This document shows, one piece after another, positions 15,816 to 24,541 of a stretch of DNA of 64,000 nt (position 1 is the stretch's first letter; each line of letters opens with the position of its first letter). The DNA is from Mycolicibacterium iranicum (GTDB taxonomy: Bacteria > Actinomycetota > Actinomycetes > Mycobacteriales > Mycobacteriaceae): positions 1 to 64,000 of the forward strand of contig NZ_LWCS01000024.1 of NCBI RefSeq assembly GCF_001650495.1. The letters run 5' to 3'. Made by a program: the position numbers and the translations under genes. A model generated the notes under the pieces. The model ran no database searches, was not told where the DNA came from, and saw only the letters and a program-made list of their open reading frames with translations.

Positions 15816-16795
15816 GCCACCTTCGGTACGGCGAAGCCGAGGCCGTGCCGGGAGAACCACTGCGAGTACTCGTCAACGCGCTGTGGCGCCGGGTGGCCGT
15901 TGCCCGACAAGCCCAGCTGGAACTGCGAGACGGTCTGGGCTCCCAGCCGCAGCACCTCACCGTCGATGATGCGTACATCGGTATCGAGCTCCCGGGCCAG
16001 CGTGCTGATGAAGGACGCCGACGAGTCGGTTCCTGCGAGCACGTTGACTATGAGTTCACCCGGAGCAGGCTGCGGCGGCATTCCCAGCGGCGGCAGCAGA
16101 CCGGAATCCGGGTTGCTGGCCACCTCGGCGAGATCGCCCTGCACGATGACGCGGCCTTCGCTGAGTACGGCGACACGGTCGGCGATCTGCCGCACGATCG
16201 CCAAGTCGTGCGTGATGAGCAGGATGGTGACGTCGAGTTCGTCGCGCAGGTTGGTCAGCAGTGCCAGGATTTCCTGAGTGGTCGAGGGATCAAGCGCACT
16301 GGTCGGTTCGTCGGCCAGGATGACGGTGGGATTTCCGGCCAGCGCACGGGCGATACCGACCCGCTGACGCTGACCGCCTGACAGTTGCGCCGGGTAGGCA
16401 TCACCGCGGGTGGACAGGCCGACGAGCTCGAGCAGTTCCTCGGCGCGGTGCCACCGTTTGGTGCGGTCCCAGCCGGCGATCTCCAACGGATACTCGATGT
16501 TCGCCCGCGCGGTGCGGTTGTCGAGCAGGTTGGCAGCCTGAAAGACATTGCCCAGGCGGCGGCGCGCGGTCCGCAGCTCACGCTCGGGCAGCGCGGTGAG
16601 ATCCTGCCCGTCGAGCACCACGCGGCCGCGGGTAGGCCGTTCCAGCAGCGCGATGTTGCGGACGAGCGTGCTCTTGCCGGACCCGCTGCTGCCGACGACA
16701 CCGAGGATCGCGCCCTGGTCGACCGAGATCGAGACGCCATCGAGCGCCCTGGTGCTGCCGTAGACCTTCGTCAGGTCTTCGGTATAGATCGACAT
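15812..16795 (-). CDS. metN: MetN-type ABC transporter ATPase with NIL domain
   Basis: A 327-residue ATPase. Walker A GSSGSGKST is at residues 35-43, signature LSGGQ at 138-142, Walker B VILADEP around Asp162-Glu163, and the switch histidine in LLITHDLAI. The C-terminal 75 residues form a NIL-type domain (ELIVNVLAGTDSSASFISTL and DVRIIDGEVLRLG), the ligand-sensing domain of MetN that shuts the importer when methionine is plentiful. It is the first gene of a minus-strand operon metN-metI-binding protein-monooxygenase. A leader with nested inverted repeats precedes it. Confidence 0.9.
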   Translation of the reverse strand: MSIYTEDLTKVYGSTRALDGVSISVDQGAILGVVGSSGSGKSTLVRNIALLERPTRGRVVLDGQDLTALPERELRTARRRLGNVFQAANLLDNRTARANIEYPLEIAGWDRTKRWHRAEELLELVGLSTRGDAYPAQLSGGQRQRVGIARALAGNPTVILADEPTSALDPSTTQEILALLTNLRDELDVTILLITHDLAIVRQIADRVAVLSEGRVIVQGDLAEVASNPDSGLLPPLGMPPQPAPGELIVNVLAGTDSSASFISTLARELDTDVRIIDGEVLRLGAQTVSQFQLGLSGNGHPAPQRVDEYSQWFSRHGLGFAVPKVA

Positions 16796-16815
16796 ACCTT
16801 CCTCACCGTAGAGAA

Positions 16816-16880
16816 GCTGTGCATCGGCATTACTTGTTAAGGCTTAGCCATTCATGCCGAAGGCGGCGGAAATGCACAGC
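16816..16880 (-). promoter_or_regulatory. Nested inverted repeats in the metN leader
   Basis: On the transcribed strand, GCTGTGCAT (16880-16872) pairs with ATGCACAGC (16824-16816), and TCGGCAT (16860-16854) pairs with ATGCCGA (16830-16824). The 3' arms are contiguous, giving an almost continuous 15-bp stem with one 11-base bulge. The loop contains the 9-bp palindrome GGCTAAGCC. It ends about 20 bases before the metN start. It may be a structured RNA or a stacked operator. I could not match it to a known SAM riboswitch core. Confidence 0.5.
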
Positions 16881-16913
16881 GTTCTGTTCAGCGAGGTTGA
16901 AAGTTGCCGAGCG

Positions 16914-17189
16914 TTAGCTTGCGGTGGCGAGGCTGGCGGCGCGGCTGCTTCTGATCAGCTCGCCCCACGCACTGAAGGCCTCGGCGTGGTCGGCCGACGA
17001 CGAGCCACTCGCGACCGCGACCAGACCCGACGCGACAGCGCCCAGACCGAGGCCGGTCTTGTGCACCACCCGGACCAGCTCGTCGAACGCCTCAGTGCGC
17101 GCACATCCGCGCAGCCCGATCAGGATGCCGACGGCGATGTCGATGACCTGACGAGACGTCTCGTCTGTCCCGGTGAAACTCATAGTCAC
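16914..17189 (-). CDS. ANTAR-domain protein, single domain
   Basis: A 91-residue protein that is essentially one ANTAR domain: RQVIDIAVGILIGLRGCART, EAFDELVRVVHKTGLGLGAVASGLV. ANTAR domains bind paired hairpins in nascent RNA and prevent termination. Here there is no attached GAF, PAS or receiver domain, so control must come from elsewhere or through a partner. The start may be the second Met (17183). It is encoded 118 bases upstream of metN on the same strand, and the gap holds strong inverted repeats. I see no further partner gene. Confidence 0.7.
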   Translation of the reverse strand: MTMSFTGTDETSRQVIDIAVGILIGLRGCARTEAFDELVRVVHKTGLGLGAVASGLVAVASGSSSADHAEAFSAWGELIRSSRAASLATAS

Positions 17190-17258
17190 GATGGTCCGCC
17201 CAGCGGCAGCCCGGCGCGAGCATTCTGCGCGCGCAGACGCAAAACCGCGACGAACTCG

Positions 17259-19271
17259 TTACACCGGAGCATTCGCCGGCTGGAACCCGCCCGAGCTGTC
17301 GGCCTCCTCCTCAGCGCGGATCACGTGCACCACGGCGTTGATCAACGCCAGGTGGGTGAACGCCTGCGGGAAATTTCCGAGATGCCGGCCGGTGCGCGGC
17401 TCGATCTCCTCGGCGTACAGATGCAACGGGCTGGCGAACGACAGCAACCGCTCGCACAGGTGCCGGGCCCGGTGGATCTCACCGATCTCGACCAGCGCCG
17501 ACACCAGCCAGAACGAGCAGATGGTGAAGGTGCCCTCCTCGCCGGACAGACCGTCGTCGGTCTCCTCGGTCCGGTAGCGCAGCACCAGGCCTTCCTCGGT
17601 CAGCTCATCGGCGATCGCCAGCACCGTCGCACGGATGCGCGGATCGTCGGGCGGCAGGAACCGGGTCAACACCGCCAGCAACAGGGAGGCGTCCAAGGCC
17701 GGATCCCCGTACCTTTGGGTCAACACCCCGCGTTCGTCGACACCGTGCTCGAGAATGTCGGCCTTGATCTCTTCGGCGATCGCACGCCACTGCTGGGCGT
17801 AGGACTTCTCGCCTTCCAGGTCGGCCAATTTGGCGCCGCGGTCGAGGGCCACCCAGCACATGATCTTGCTCGAGGTGAAGTGCTGTGGTTCGCCGCGCAC
17901 CTCCCAGATGCCGCGGTCGGGCTCCCTCCAGTGTTTGATCGCCTCTTCGACCTGCTCCTTGAGAACAGGCCACAACGTCTCGGGGATCTGCTCGCGGGAC
18001 TTCGTGTGCAGATAGACCGAATCGAGCATCGTGCCCCAGATGTCGTGCTGCATCTGGTCGAAGGCGCCGTTGCCGATACGGACCGGGCGGGCGTTGTCGT
18101 AGCCGGAAAGGTGGTTGAGCTCCTCCTCGACCAGCGTGCGTTCCCCGCCGACGCCGTACATCACCTGCAGCGGATGACGTTCACCGTTGTTGGCGCCGGA
18201 TACGTCGGCGATGAACGCGAAGAAGTCGTCGGCCTCGCGATCCAGCCCGAGCGTGTAGAGACCCCACAACGCGAAGGTCGAATCGCGGACCCAGGCATAG
18301 CGGTAGTCCCAATTGCGTTCCCCCTGAGGCGTTTCCGGTAACGATGTGGTCGGGGCGGCCAGCAGTGCACCGGTCGGAGAGTAGGTCAGACCCTTGAGGG
18401 TCAGCGCGCTGCGCTGAAGATAGGCGCGCCACGGGTGGTCGGGAAAATCTCCGACATTGATCCATTGGCGCCAGCATTCGCTGGTCTTCCACATCTTGTC
18501 CGAGGCCTCTTCGAAGGTCTGCGGCGCGGCGAACTTGGACCAGCTCAGCGCGACGAAGACGTTGTCGCCCTCGCTCAACCGGGTGCGGGCACGCGCCTCG
18601 CGACCTTCCAGCCCGATCCGCAGATTGGTCGTCAGCCGTAGCGTCGGGTGCGAATCCGGGTCCTTGGTGGCGCGGGCGATCGCCTCGCCGTAGGCCTGAG
18701 CGGAGTACTCCCAGTGGGCGCTGGTGCGGTGGTAGTCGAACGACGGTTCGCAGCTCATCACCAACTCGACGGTGCCGCTGACACAGCGCACGGTGCGCAG
18801 CAGGATGTGCTCGGCATCCCAGTCCATCGGCGTGCGTCGGTGCGTGCGTGAGCGCGCCTCGAGATCGTGCCACGGACCCATCACCAGCGCGTCGCGCACG
18901 ATGACCCAGCCGGTGTGGGTCTGCCACGTGGTCTCCAGGATCAGGCTGCCCGGCAGATACCGGCGCGCAGCGGGGACGGTGACGCCGTAGGGCCCGAGCC
19001 GGAAGTGTCCGGCACCTCGGTCAAGAATCGCGCCGAACACGCTGGGGGAGTCGGGTCGAGGTACACACAGCCATTCCACCGACCCGGCTGAGGAGATCAG
19101 GCACTGCGTCTCGCAGTCGGACAGGAACGCGTAATCCGCGATGGGCGGGAACGGGTTCCGCAGGGGTCCGGCGGTGGCATACGGCGTGGGCGAGGGCAGG
19201 GTCAACGCCGACGATTCCCCGTTGGAGGCCACCCCGCGGGAGGTTTCGGGCTGCTGCAAGACCATGGGCAC
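17259..19271 (-). CDS. Glycoside hydrolase family 15 trehalase
   Basis: A 670-residue GH15 enzyme, with the N-terminal beta-sandwich followed by the (alpha/alpha)6 barrel. Landmarks are [17 protein letters not shown], the sugar-site segment [36 protein letters not shown] and [20 protein letters not shown]. Length and sequence correspond to the mycobacterial trehalase that splits trehalose into two glucose molecules (Rv2402 in M. tuberculosis); the gene also sits beside subI, as there. A glucoamylase-like activity cannot be excluded from sequence alone. No signal peptide, so cytosolic. The N-terminal 30 residues are Ser/Thr/Pro-rich and the start could lie slightly downstream. Confidence 0.85.
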   Translation of the reverse strand: MPMVLQQPETSRGVASNGESSALTLPSPTPYATAGPLRNPFPPIADYAFLSDCETQCLISSAGSVEWLCVPRPDSPSVFGAILDRGAGHFRLGPYGVTVPAARRYLPGSLILETTWQTHTGWVIVRDALVMGPWHDLEARSRTHRRTPMDWDAEHILLRTVRCVSGTVELVMSCEPSFDYHRTSAHWEYSAQAYGEAIARATKDPDSHPTLRLTTNLRIGLEGREARARTRLSEGDNVFVALSWSKFAAPQTFEEASDKMWKTSECWRQWINVGDFPDHPWRAYLQRSALTLKGLTYSPTGALLAAPTTSLPETPQGERNWDYRYAWVRDSTFALWGLYTLGLDREADDFFAFIADVSGANNGERHPLQVMYGVGGERTLVEEELNHLSGYDNARPVRIGNGAFDQMQHDIWGTMLDSVYLHTKSREQIPETLWPVLKEQVEEAIKHWREPDRGIWEVRGEPQHFTSSKIMCWVALDRGAKLADLEGEKSYAQQWRAIAEEIKADILEHGVDERGVLTQRYGDPALDASLLLAVLTRFLPPDDPRIRATVLAIADELTEEGLVLRYRTEETDDGLSGEEGTFTICSFWLVSALVEIGEIHRARHLCERLLSFASPLHLYAEEIEPRTGRHLGNFPQAFTHLALINAVVHVIRAEEEADSSGGFQPANAPV

Positions 19272-19350
19272 ATCATCGACTGTCGGATACCCCGGCGTCT
19301 ACCGGAACACCCCGTGGGTCGGGCTGTGCGGCGGCGCATAGGCTGGCCGG

Positions 19351-19560
19351 GTGGGCGGCTTCCTCAACTGGTGGGACGGAGTCGAGCTGTGGCTGTCCGG
19401 GCTGCCGTTCGTCGCCCAGACGGTTGTCGTCATGCCGGTGGTGCTCGCGCTGGCCTATGTCGCCGCCGTGGTGCTCGACGGTCTTCTCGGCAACGGCATC
19501 AGGATCCTGCACCGCATCCGCCACACCGACGAGGACGCAGAGGAGAGCAACCCCCGATGA
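19351..19560 (+). CDS. Small membrane protein (Rv2401A-like)
   Basis: A 69-residue protein from a GTG start. One long hydrophobic region (about residues 17-44, PFVAQTVVVMPVVLALAYVA and on) is followed by a charged tail RHTDEDAEESNPR. A small membrane protein occupies the same place beside the trehalase and subI genes in M. tuberculosis. The function is unknown. It is divergent from the trehalase gene across 79 bases. The stop overlaps the start of an 11-codon frame (ATGA), which in turn overlaps the next small gene. Confidence 0.6.
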   Translation: MGGFLNWWDGVELWLSGLPFVAQTVVVMPVVLALAYVAAVVLDGLLGNGIRILHRIRHTDEDAEESNPR

Positions 19561-19588
19561 GCGCCTGCGCGCAGAGGAGATTGCCCCG

Positions 19589-19675
19589 ATGAGCGGCATG
19601 CCGCGCTCACGCGTCACGCTGGCGCTCATCGCGCTGATCGTCCTTGTCATCGTGATGTGGGTCCTCACGCGCTGA
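19589..19675 (+). CDS. 28-residue single-span membrane peptide
   Basis: A very short frame encoding MSGMPRSRVTLALIALIV and a hydrophobic end (LVIVMWVLTR), i.e. one membrane segment with a basic start. AGAGGAGA about eight bases before the ATG is a good ribosome site. It is linked to the 69-residue gene by an 11-codon frame (19557-19592) through two ATGA overlaps. Its stop overlaps the -35 region of the subI leader promoter. The function is unknown and the call rests on the ribosome site and composition. Confidence 0.4.
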   Translation: MSGMPRSRVTLALIALIVLVIVMWVLTR

Positions 19676-19699
19676 CAATCCGGTCGGCTCTGTTATTCT
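19672..19699 (+). promoter_or_regulatory. Promoter of the subI leader peptide (leaderless)
   Basis: CTGACA at 19672-19677 and TATTCT at 19694-19699 with a 16-base spacer. The ATG of the leader peptide follows the -10 by seven bases, so transcription should begin at or next to the A of that ATG. Confidence 0.65.
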
Positions 19700-19706
19700 T
19701 CGCGCC

Positions 19707-19799
19707 ATGCAACCGGCGTCCGGCAACAAGGGTGGTCACATCGTGGCCCTCATTGCCGTGGGTTTTTCGGCCGTTGCTGATGTGTGTTGTTGTCGCTGA
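19707..19799 (+). CDS. Leaderless polycysteine leader peptide upstream of subI
   Basis: A 30-codon frame starting at the predicted transcription start. It ends in three consecutive TGT cysteine codons (19785-19793), then Arg and the TGA stop. Leaderless short frames with cysteine runs upstream of cysteine-pathway operons have been described in mycobacteria as cysteine-responsive attenuators: when Cys-tRNA is short, ribosomes stall on the run and the downstream gene is opened. Here the next gene is the sulfate-binding protein subI, 118 bases on, whose ribosome site is covered by a helix. There is no Shine-Dalgarno before the ATG, as expected of a leaderless start. Confidence 0.8.
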   Translation: MQPASGNKGGHIVALIAVGFSAVADVCCCR

Positions 19800-19866
19800 C
19801 ACCCTGCCTGCTCGTGGCTTGGCGTCGGTGACGGCTGTGGCGTAGCTGCCTTCCAGCAAGAACCTG

Positions 19867-19911
19867 CCTTTCCGCGACGGGTCCATCCTCGGAATCCCGA
19901 AACCGGAAAGG
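19867..19911 (+). promoter_or_regulatory. Helix covering the subI ribosome-binding site
   Basis: CCTTTCC (19867-19873) is a perfect 7-bp complement of GGAAAGG (19905-19911), and GGAAAGG is the Shine-Dalgarno sequence of subI, six bases before its ATG. An inner CGGG/CCCG pair could extend the stem. This would keep subI translation off unless a ribosome stalled in the leader peptide changes the fold. Confidence 0.6.
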
Positions 19912-19917
19912 TCACCA

Positions 19918-20943
19918 ATGCAGAAGATCCTGAAATCCACGAGGCGCTGGCGCACTGCCGCTGCGCTCGCCACCGCGGCGACTGTGCTTGCGGCGTGCGG
20001 CGGCGGCGCCAGCGATGTCGCCGGGGGCGAGGGCGGCACCGGTAGCGCCGAGACCACGCTGACCCTGGTCGCGTTCGCCGTGCCGGAGCCGGGCTGGTCG
20101 AAGGCGGCGCCGGCATTCGCCGCGACGGAGGAAGGCAAGGGCGTCGAGGTCACCGCCTCCTACGGCGCCTCCGGCGACCAGTCCCGCAGCGTGGAGTCCG
20201 GCAAGCCGGCCGACATCGTCAACTTCTCGGTGGAACCCGACATCACCCGACTCGTCAAGGCCGGCAAGGTCGACGAGGACTGGAATGCGGGCCCCAACAA
20301 GGGCATCGCGTTCGGCTCGATCGTCACATTCGCGGTTCGACCCGGGAACCCGAAGAACATTCGGACATGGGACGACCTGCTGCAGCCCGGGATCGAGGTC
20401 ATCACGCCAAGCCCGCTGAGCTCCGGTGCGGCCAAGTGGAACCTGCTGGCGCCCTACGCCTACGCCAGCAACGGAGGGCAGAACCCGCAGGCCGGTATCG
20501 ATTTCGTGAACAAGCTCGTCACCGAGCATGTCAAGCTGCGGCCAGGCTCGGGTCGTGAGGCCACCGACGTGTTCCGCCAGGGCAGCGGTGACGTGCTGCT
20601 CGCCTACGAGAACGAGGCGATCAACTTCGACCTCGAGCATGTCAACCCCGCGCAGACGTTCAAGATCGAGAATCCGACCGCGGTGGTCAACACCAGCCAG
20701 CACATCGACAAGGCGCAGGCCTTCGTCGACTTCCAGTTCACCCCGGAGGGTCAGAAGGTGTGGGCGGAGGCCGGTTTCCGGCCGGTCGATCCCGCGGTCG
20801 CCGAGGAGTACAAGGACAAATTCCCCGCCCCCGAGAAGCTGTGGACCATCGACGATCTGGGTGGCTGGAGCGCCATTGACAGCGAGCTGTTCGACAAGGA
20901 CAACGGCACGATCACCAAGATCTACAAGCAGGCGACTGGATGA
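19918..20943 (+). CDS. subI: SubI sulfate-binding lipoprotein
   Basis: A 341-residue binding protein. Signal ends at LAAC (acylated Cys27), followed by a Gly-rich linker. The mature protein contains TASYGASGDQSRSVESGKPADI, the anion-binding segment of sulfate/thiosulfate binding proteins, TPSPLSSGAAKWNLLAPYAY and GSGDVLLAYENEAIN. It delivers sulfate (and probably thiosulfate) to CysTWA. It is first in the operon, with the cysT start overlapping its stop (ATGA at 20940). Expression is likely controlled by the upstream polycysteine leader. Confidence 0.93.
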   Translation: MQKILKSTRRWRTAAALATAATVLAACGGGASDVAGGEGGTGSAETTLTLVAFAVPEPGWSKAAPAFAATEEGKGVEVTASYGASGDQSRSVESGKPADIVNFSVEPDITRLVKAGKVDEDWNAGPNKGIAFGSIVTFAVRPGNPKNIRTWDDLLQPGIEVITPSPLSSGAAKWNLLAPYAYASNGGQNPQAGIDFVNKLVTEHVKLRPGSGREATDVFRQGSGDVLLAYENEAINFDLEHVNPAQTFKIENPTAVVNTSQHIDKAQAFVDFQFTPEGQKVWAEAGFRPVDPAVAEEYKDKFPAPEKLWTIDDLGGWSAIDSELFDKDNGTITKIYKQATG

Positions 20944-21806
20944 CGGTCGTTGACCCGAATCCTGAGGCCATCCGCCCGGAGCTGACCCCGGCTCCGGGCG
21001 GGCGGTCTGGATTCCGCCTCCCCGGCGCCAACCTTCAGGTTGGTGTCGCTGTGGTTTGGCTGTCCGTGATTGTGTTGTTGCCGCTGGCCGCGATCGTGTG
21101 GATCTCCGCCAAGGGCGGCTGGGACGCCTTCGTCTCGGCGGTGACTTCGCCGTCGGCGCTCGCGTCGTTCAGGGTGACTCTGACGATCTCGGTCGTCGTG
21201 ACACTGGCGAACCTGGTCTTCGGTCTGCTGATCGCGTGGGTTCTGGTGCGTGACGATTTTCCGCTCAAGCGCATCATCGACGCGATCATCGATCTGCCGT
21301 TCGCACTGCCCACGATCGTGGCCAGCCTTGTCCTGCTTGCGCTCTACGGCCCGTCCAGCCCTGTGGGAATCCATATCCAGCACACAGCCTGGGGCGTCGG
21401 CGTGGCGCTGGCGTTTGTGACGCTGCCCTTCGTCGTGCGTGCCGTGCAGCCCGTGCTGCTGGAACTGGATCGCGAGGTGGAGGAGGCAGCAGCTTCGCTG
21501 GGCGCCAACAATCTGACGATCTTCGTCTCGGTCATCCTGCCCGCGTTGGCACCGTCTCTGCTGTCCGGCGCAGGTCTTGCATTCTCACGGGCCATCGGCG
21601 AGTTCGGATCGATCGTGCTCATCGGTGGAGCGATCCCGGGGGAGACGGAAGTGTCCTCGCAGTGGATCAGGACGTTGATCGAAAACGACGACCCAGCCGG
21701 TGCCGCCGCGATTTCGATTGTGCTGCTCGCAATTTCGTTCGTCGTCCTGTTCATCCTGCGGTACCTCGGGGCACGTGCGGCCAAACGGGAACAGGCGGCA
21801 CGATGA
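20940..21806 (+). CDS. cysT: CysT sulfate ABC permease
   Basis: A 288-residue permease with six predicted membrane segments after a Pro-rich N-terminal tail of about 30 residues. The family segments IIDLPFALPTIVASLVLLALYG and LDREVEEAAASLGANNLTIF (ATPase coupling loop), then AFSRAIGEFGSIVLIGG, identify CysT/CysU. It pairs with CysW to form the sulfate channel. Both ends overlap neighbours by ATGA, so subI-cysT-cysW are translated in series. Confidence 0.92.
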   Translation: MTVVDPNPEAIRPELTPAPGGRSGFRLPGANLQVGVAVVWLSVIVLLPLAAIVWISAKGGWDAFVSAVTSPSALASFRVTLTISVVVTLANLVFGLLIAWVLVRDDFPLKRIIDAIIDLPFALPTIVASLVLLALYGPSSPVGIHIQHTAWGVGVALAFVTLPFVVRAVQPVLLELDREVEEAAASLGANNLTIFVSVILPALAPSLLSGAGLAFSRAIGEFGSIVLIGGAIPGETEVSSQWIRTLIENDDPAGAAAISIVLLAISFVVLFILRYLGARAAKREQAAR

Positions 21807-22621
21807 CCCTTACGCTGCCGACGCGACTGATCCTGCGGGTCGTCGCGATGGTCTACATCTTCGCCCTGCTCATCGTGCCGTTGGGGGCGATTCTGTGGCA
21901 GACGTTCGCGCCGGGCCTTGGGGCGTTCTGGGCGTCCATCACGACCCCGGCCGCCCAATCGGCCCTGTCGTTGTCACTGCTCGTCGTCGCGATCGTGGTA
22001 CCGCTCAACGTCGTGTTCGGTGTGTCGACCGCATTGGTGTTGGCGCGTAGAAAATTCCGTGGCAAGAATGCTCTGCAGGCCGCCATCGACCTGCCGTTCG
22101 CGGTGTCGCCGGTCGTGGTCGGCGTCGCTTTGATCGCGTTGTGGGGCACAGCGGGACTGTTCGGCTTCGTCCAAAACGACCTCGGTCTCACGATCATCTT
22201 CGGCTTTCCCGGCATCGTGCTGGCCAGCATCTTCGTCACCCTGCCGTTCGTGATCCGGGAAGTCGAGCCGGTGCTGCACGAAATCGGCACGGACCAGGAG
22301 GAGGCGTCTGCCACGCTGGGAGCCAGTGCGTGGCAGACCTTCTGGCGGGTGACGCTCCCGTCCATTCGCTGGGGCCTGACCTACGGCGTGGTACTCACCG
22401 TGGCGCGCACGTTGGGCGAGTTCGGCGCAGTACTCGTGGTGTCGTCGAATCTTCCCGGACAGTCGCAGACGTTGACGCTGTTGGTCCACGACCGCTACAC
22501 CCGAGGCGACGACTACGGCGCCTACACCGTGTCGACCGTACTGATGGCCGTCGCCGTGACGGTGCTGGTCGCTCAGATCGTGTTCGACGCCCAGCGCAAA
22601 CGCACGACAACCGAAGACTGA
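21803..22621 (+). CDS. cysW: CysW sulfate ABC permease
   Basis: A 272-residue permease with six membrane segments. It contains AAIDLPFAVSPVVVGVALIA, the coupling loop IGTDQEEASATLGASAWQTF and ARTLGEFGAVLVVSSNLPG, the CysW signature. I chose the ATG at 21803, which overlaps the cysT stop; the frame is open further upstream only as a shadow of cysT. Partner of CysT. Confidence 0.92.
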   Translation: MTLTLPTRLILRVVAMVYIFALLIVPLGAILWQTFAPGLGAFWASITTPAAQSALSLSLLVVAIVVPLNVVFGVSTALVLARRKFRGKNALQAAIDLPFAVSPVVVGVALIALWGTAGLFGFVQNDLGLTIIFGFPGIVLASIFVTLPFVIREVEPVLHEIGTDQEEASATLGASAWQTFWRVTLPSIRWGLTYGVVLTVARTLGEFGAVLVVSSNLPGQSQTLTLLVHDRYTRGDDYGAYTVSTVLMAVAVTVLVAQIVFDAQRKRTTTED

Positions 22622-22638
22622 ACAGGGGAGTCCCAATA

Positions 22639-23700
22639 GTGAGCGGCTCAAGCGATTACGCCATCGAGGTCAAAGGTGCCAACAAGCACTACGGCGACTT
22701 CGCTGCGCTCGACAACGTCGACTTCGTCGTCCCGAAGGGTTCGCTGACCTCGCTGCTCGGCCCCAGTGGATCGGGAAAGTCGACTCTGTTGCGTGCCATT
22801 GCCGGACTCGATCAGCCCGACTCCGGCACTGTGATCATCAACGGCCGGGACGTGACCAAGGAGCCGCCGCAGCGCCGCGGCATCGGGTTCGTCTTCCAGC
22901 ATTACGCGGCGTTCAAGCACCTGACCGTGCGCGACAACGTCGCGTTCGGCCTCAAGATCCGCAAGAAGTCCAAGTCCGAGATCAAGTCCAAGGTAGACGA
23001 CCTTCTCGACATCGTGGGTCTCGGCGGCTTCAAGGACCGGTATCCGGCGCAACTGTCCGGTGGCCAGCGTCAGCGCATGGCCCTGGCTCGCGCGCTGGCC
23101 ATCGATCCCGAGGTGCTCCTGCTCGACGAACCGTTCGGGGCGCTCGATGCCAAGGTGCGCGAGGATCTTCGACTGTGGCTTCGCAGGCTGCACCACGACG
23201 TCAACGTGACCACGGTTCTCGTGACCCACGACCAAGCTGAGGCACTCGACGTGTCCGACCGGATCGCCGTCCTCAACAAGGGCCGTATCGAGCAGGTCGG
23301 GACGCCCGTCGAGGTGTACGACCAGCCGTCGACCGAGTTCGTGTTGGGCTTCCTTGGTGCGGTGTCTGCACTCGACGGAGTGTTGGTGCGCCCGCACGAC
23401 ATTCGGGTCGGGCGCAACTCCGAGCTGCCCGTAGCGGCCGACGGGTCCGGTGTCGGTACCGCGGTGGTCGAAGCGACCATCGACCGGGTGGTCAAGTTGG
23501 GCTTCGAGGTTCGCGTCGAACTCACCGATGCGACTAACGGGGCGCCGTTCACCGCACAGATCACCCGGGGCGACTCCGAAGCCCTCGGGCTGAAGTCGGG
23601 CGACACCGTTTACGTCCGGGCGACGCGGGTGCCGCCGATCGCCCGGAGGCTGGAAGCTTCTGTCGCCACGGGCGATTCGGAGCCGGTGCCCGCGAGTTGA
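22639..23700 (+). CDS. cysA: CysA sulfate transporter ATPase (copy 1)
   Basis: A 353-residue ABC ATPase. Walker [11 protein letters not shown]-loop [14 protein letters not shown], signature [15 protein letters not shown], Walker [20 protein letters not shown], switch VTHDQAEALD. The C-terminal 100 residues form a regulatory domain with [12 protein letters not shown] and [18 protein letters not shown], as in CysA. The GTG start follows AGGGGAG by several bases, 17 bases after cysW. It powers CysTW. A second gene with almost the same protein lies 841 bases downstream. Confidence 0.92.
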   Translation: MSGSSDYAIEVKGANKHYGDFAALDNVDFVVPKGSLTSLLGPSGSGKSTLLRAIAGLDQPDSGTVIINGRDVTKEPPQRRGIGFVFQHYAAFKHLTVRDNVAFGLKIRKKSKSEIKSKVDDLLDIVGLGGFKDRYPAQLSGGQRQRMALARALAIDPEVLLLDEPFGALDAKVREDLRLWLRRLHHDVNVTTVLVTHDQAEALDVSDRIAVLNKGRIEQVGTPVEVYDQPSTEFVLGFLGAVSALDGVLVRPHDIRVGRNSELPVAADGSGVGTAVVEATIDRVVKLGFEVRVELTDATNGAPFTAQITRGDSEALGLKSGDTVYVRATRVPPIARRLEASVATGDSEPVPAS

Positions 23701-23721
23701 CCCTGGAGGTGTTTGTCTGCG

Positions 23722-24513
23722 GTGACACCGCTGGAACTGGTGGCGGTCAGCTTCACCGCCGGTGTGGTGCTGTCGGCTCTGGCTTCGCCCGTCGGGGTCT
23801 CAGGAGCAGTCTTCCTCATGCCTTTTCAGATCAGCGTTCTGCACATACCCAGCCCGGCCGTGACGCCGACCAATCTCCTGTTCAACGTCATTGCGATTCC
23901 CGGTGCGCTGGCCCGGTATTCGAGGAGATCCTCGCTGCGGAGCCCGTTGACATCGGTGATGCTCGCGGGCACCGTGCCCGGTGTGGTTATCGGAGCGCTG
24001 GTGCGAGTCTTCCTTCTCCCCGGGGCTCAGATCTTCCAGTTGTTCGTGGCAGCAGTGCTGTTGCCGCTGGGCATCTGGTTGTGTCGGCGTGCGTGGACGA
24101 ACAAGACCCGACTGCGGGAGGCAGCCCCCGACTCGCAGCGGCGCATCACGATTCTGGGCCTGGCGGTCGGAGTGGTCAGCGGGATCTACGGTATCGGCGG
24201 GGGCTCACTACTGAGTCCCATTCTTGTGGGTCGCGGGCTGCCGGTCGCAGCCGTCGCGCCGGCTGCACTCACCTCGACTTTCGTGACGTCGCTGGCGGGT
24301 GCGGCGACTTACGTGGCGCTTGCTTCCACCCGACCGGGTCTGGCGACCGTCCCGCACTGGACGGTCGGGATCGCAGCCGGAGCGGGTGGCCTGCTCGGAG
24401 GGTATCTGGGCGCTGCATTGCAGCCACGACTGCCAGAGCGCGCACTACGTTTTACGCTGGGTGTTCTGGCGATCCTCACGGCGGGCTTCTATACCGGCCG
24501 TTCATTCGGCTGA
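23722..24513 (+). CDS. TSUP (TauE/SafE) family anion exporter or permease
   Basis: A membrane protein of about 263 residues with two repeats of the TSUP fold: [27 protein letters not shown] in the first half (see positions 25-50) and [22 protein letters not shown] in the second. TSUP proteins move sulfite, thiosulfate, sulfonates or similar anions. The start is uncertain: GTG 23722 lies 12 bases after GGAGG, while TTG 23713 lies only three bases after it. It sits between two cysA genes within the sulfate operon, so sulfite efflux or sulfur-anion uptake is a fair guess. Confidence 0.82.
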   Translation: MTPLELVAVSFTAGVVLSALASPVGVSGAVFLMPFQISVLHIPSPAVTPTNLLFNVIAIPGALARYSRRSSLRSPLTSVMLAGTVPGVVIGALVRVFLLPGAQIFQLFVAAVLLPLGIWLCRRAWTNKTRLREAAPDSQRRITILGLAVGVVSGIYGIGGGSLLSPILVGRGLPVAAVAPAALTSTFVTSLAGAATYVALASTRPGLATVPHWTVGIAAGAGGLLGGYLGAALQPRLPERALRFTLGVLAILTAGFYTGRSFG

Positions 24514-24541
24514 ACAGACACGACAACGGAATGGGACACGA

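Noticed and set aside
16832..16850. IdeR iron box before metN, suggested by AAGGCTTAGCC
   Set aside because: Only about 11 of 19 consensus positions match, below the sites accepted elsewhere in the window.
16816..16880. SAM-I or SAM-IV riboswitch before metN
   Set aside because: No four-way junction core or conserved SAM-pocket segments could be placed; only the nested stem is supported.
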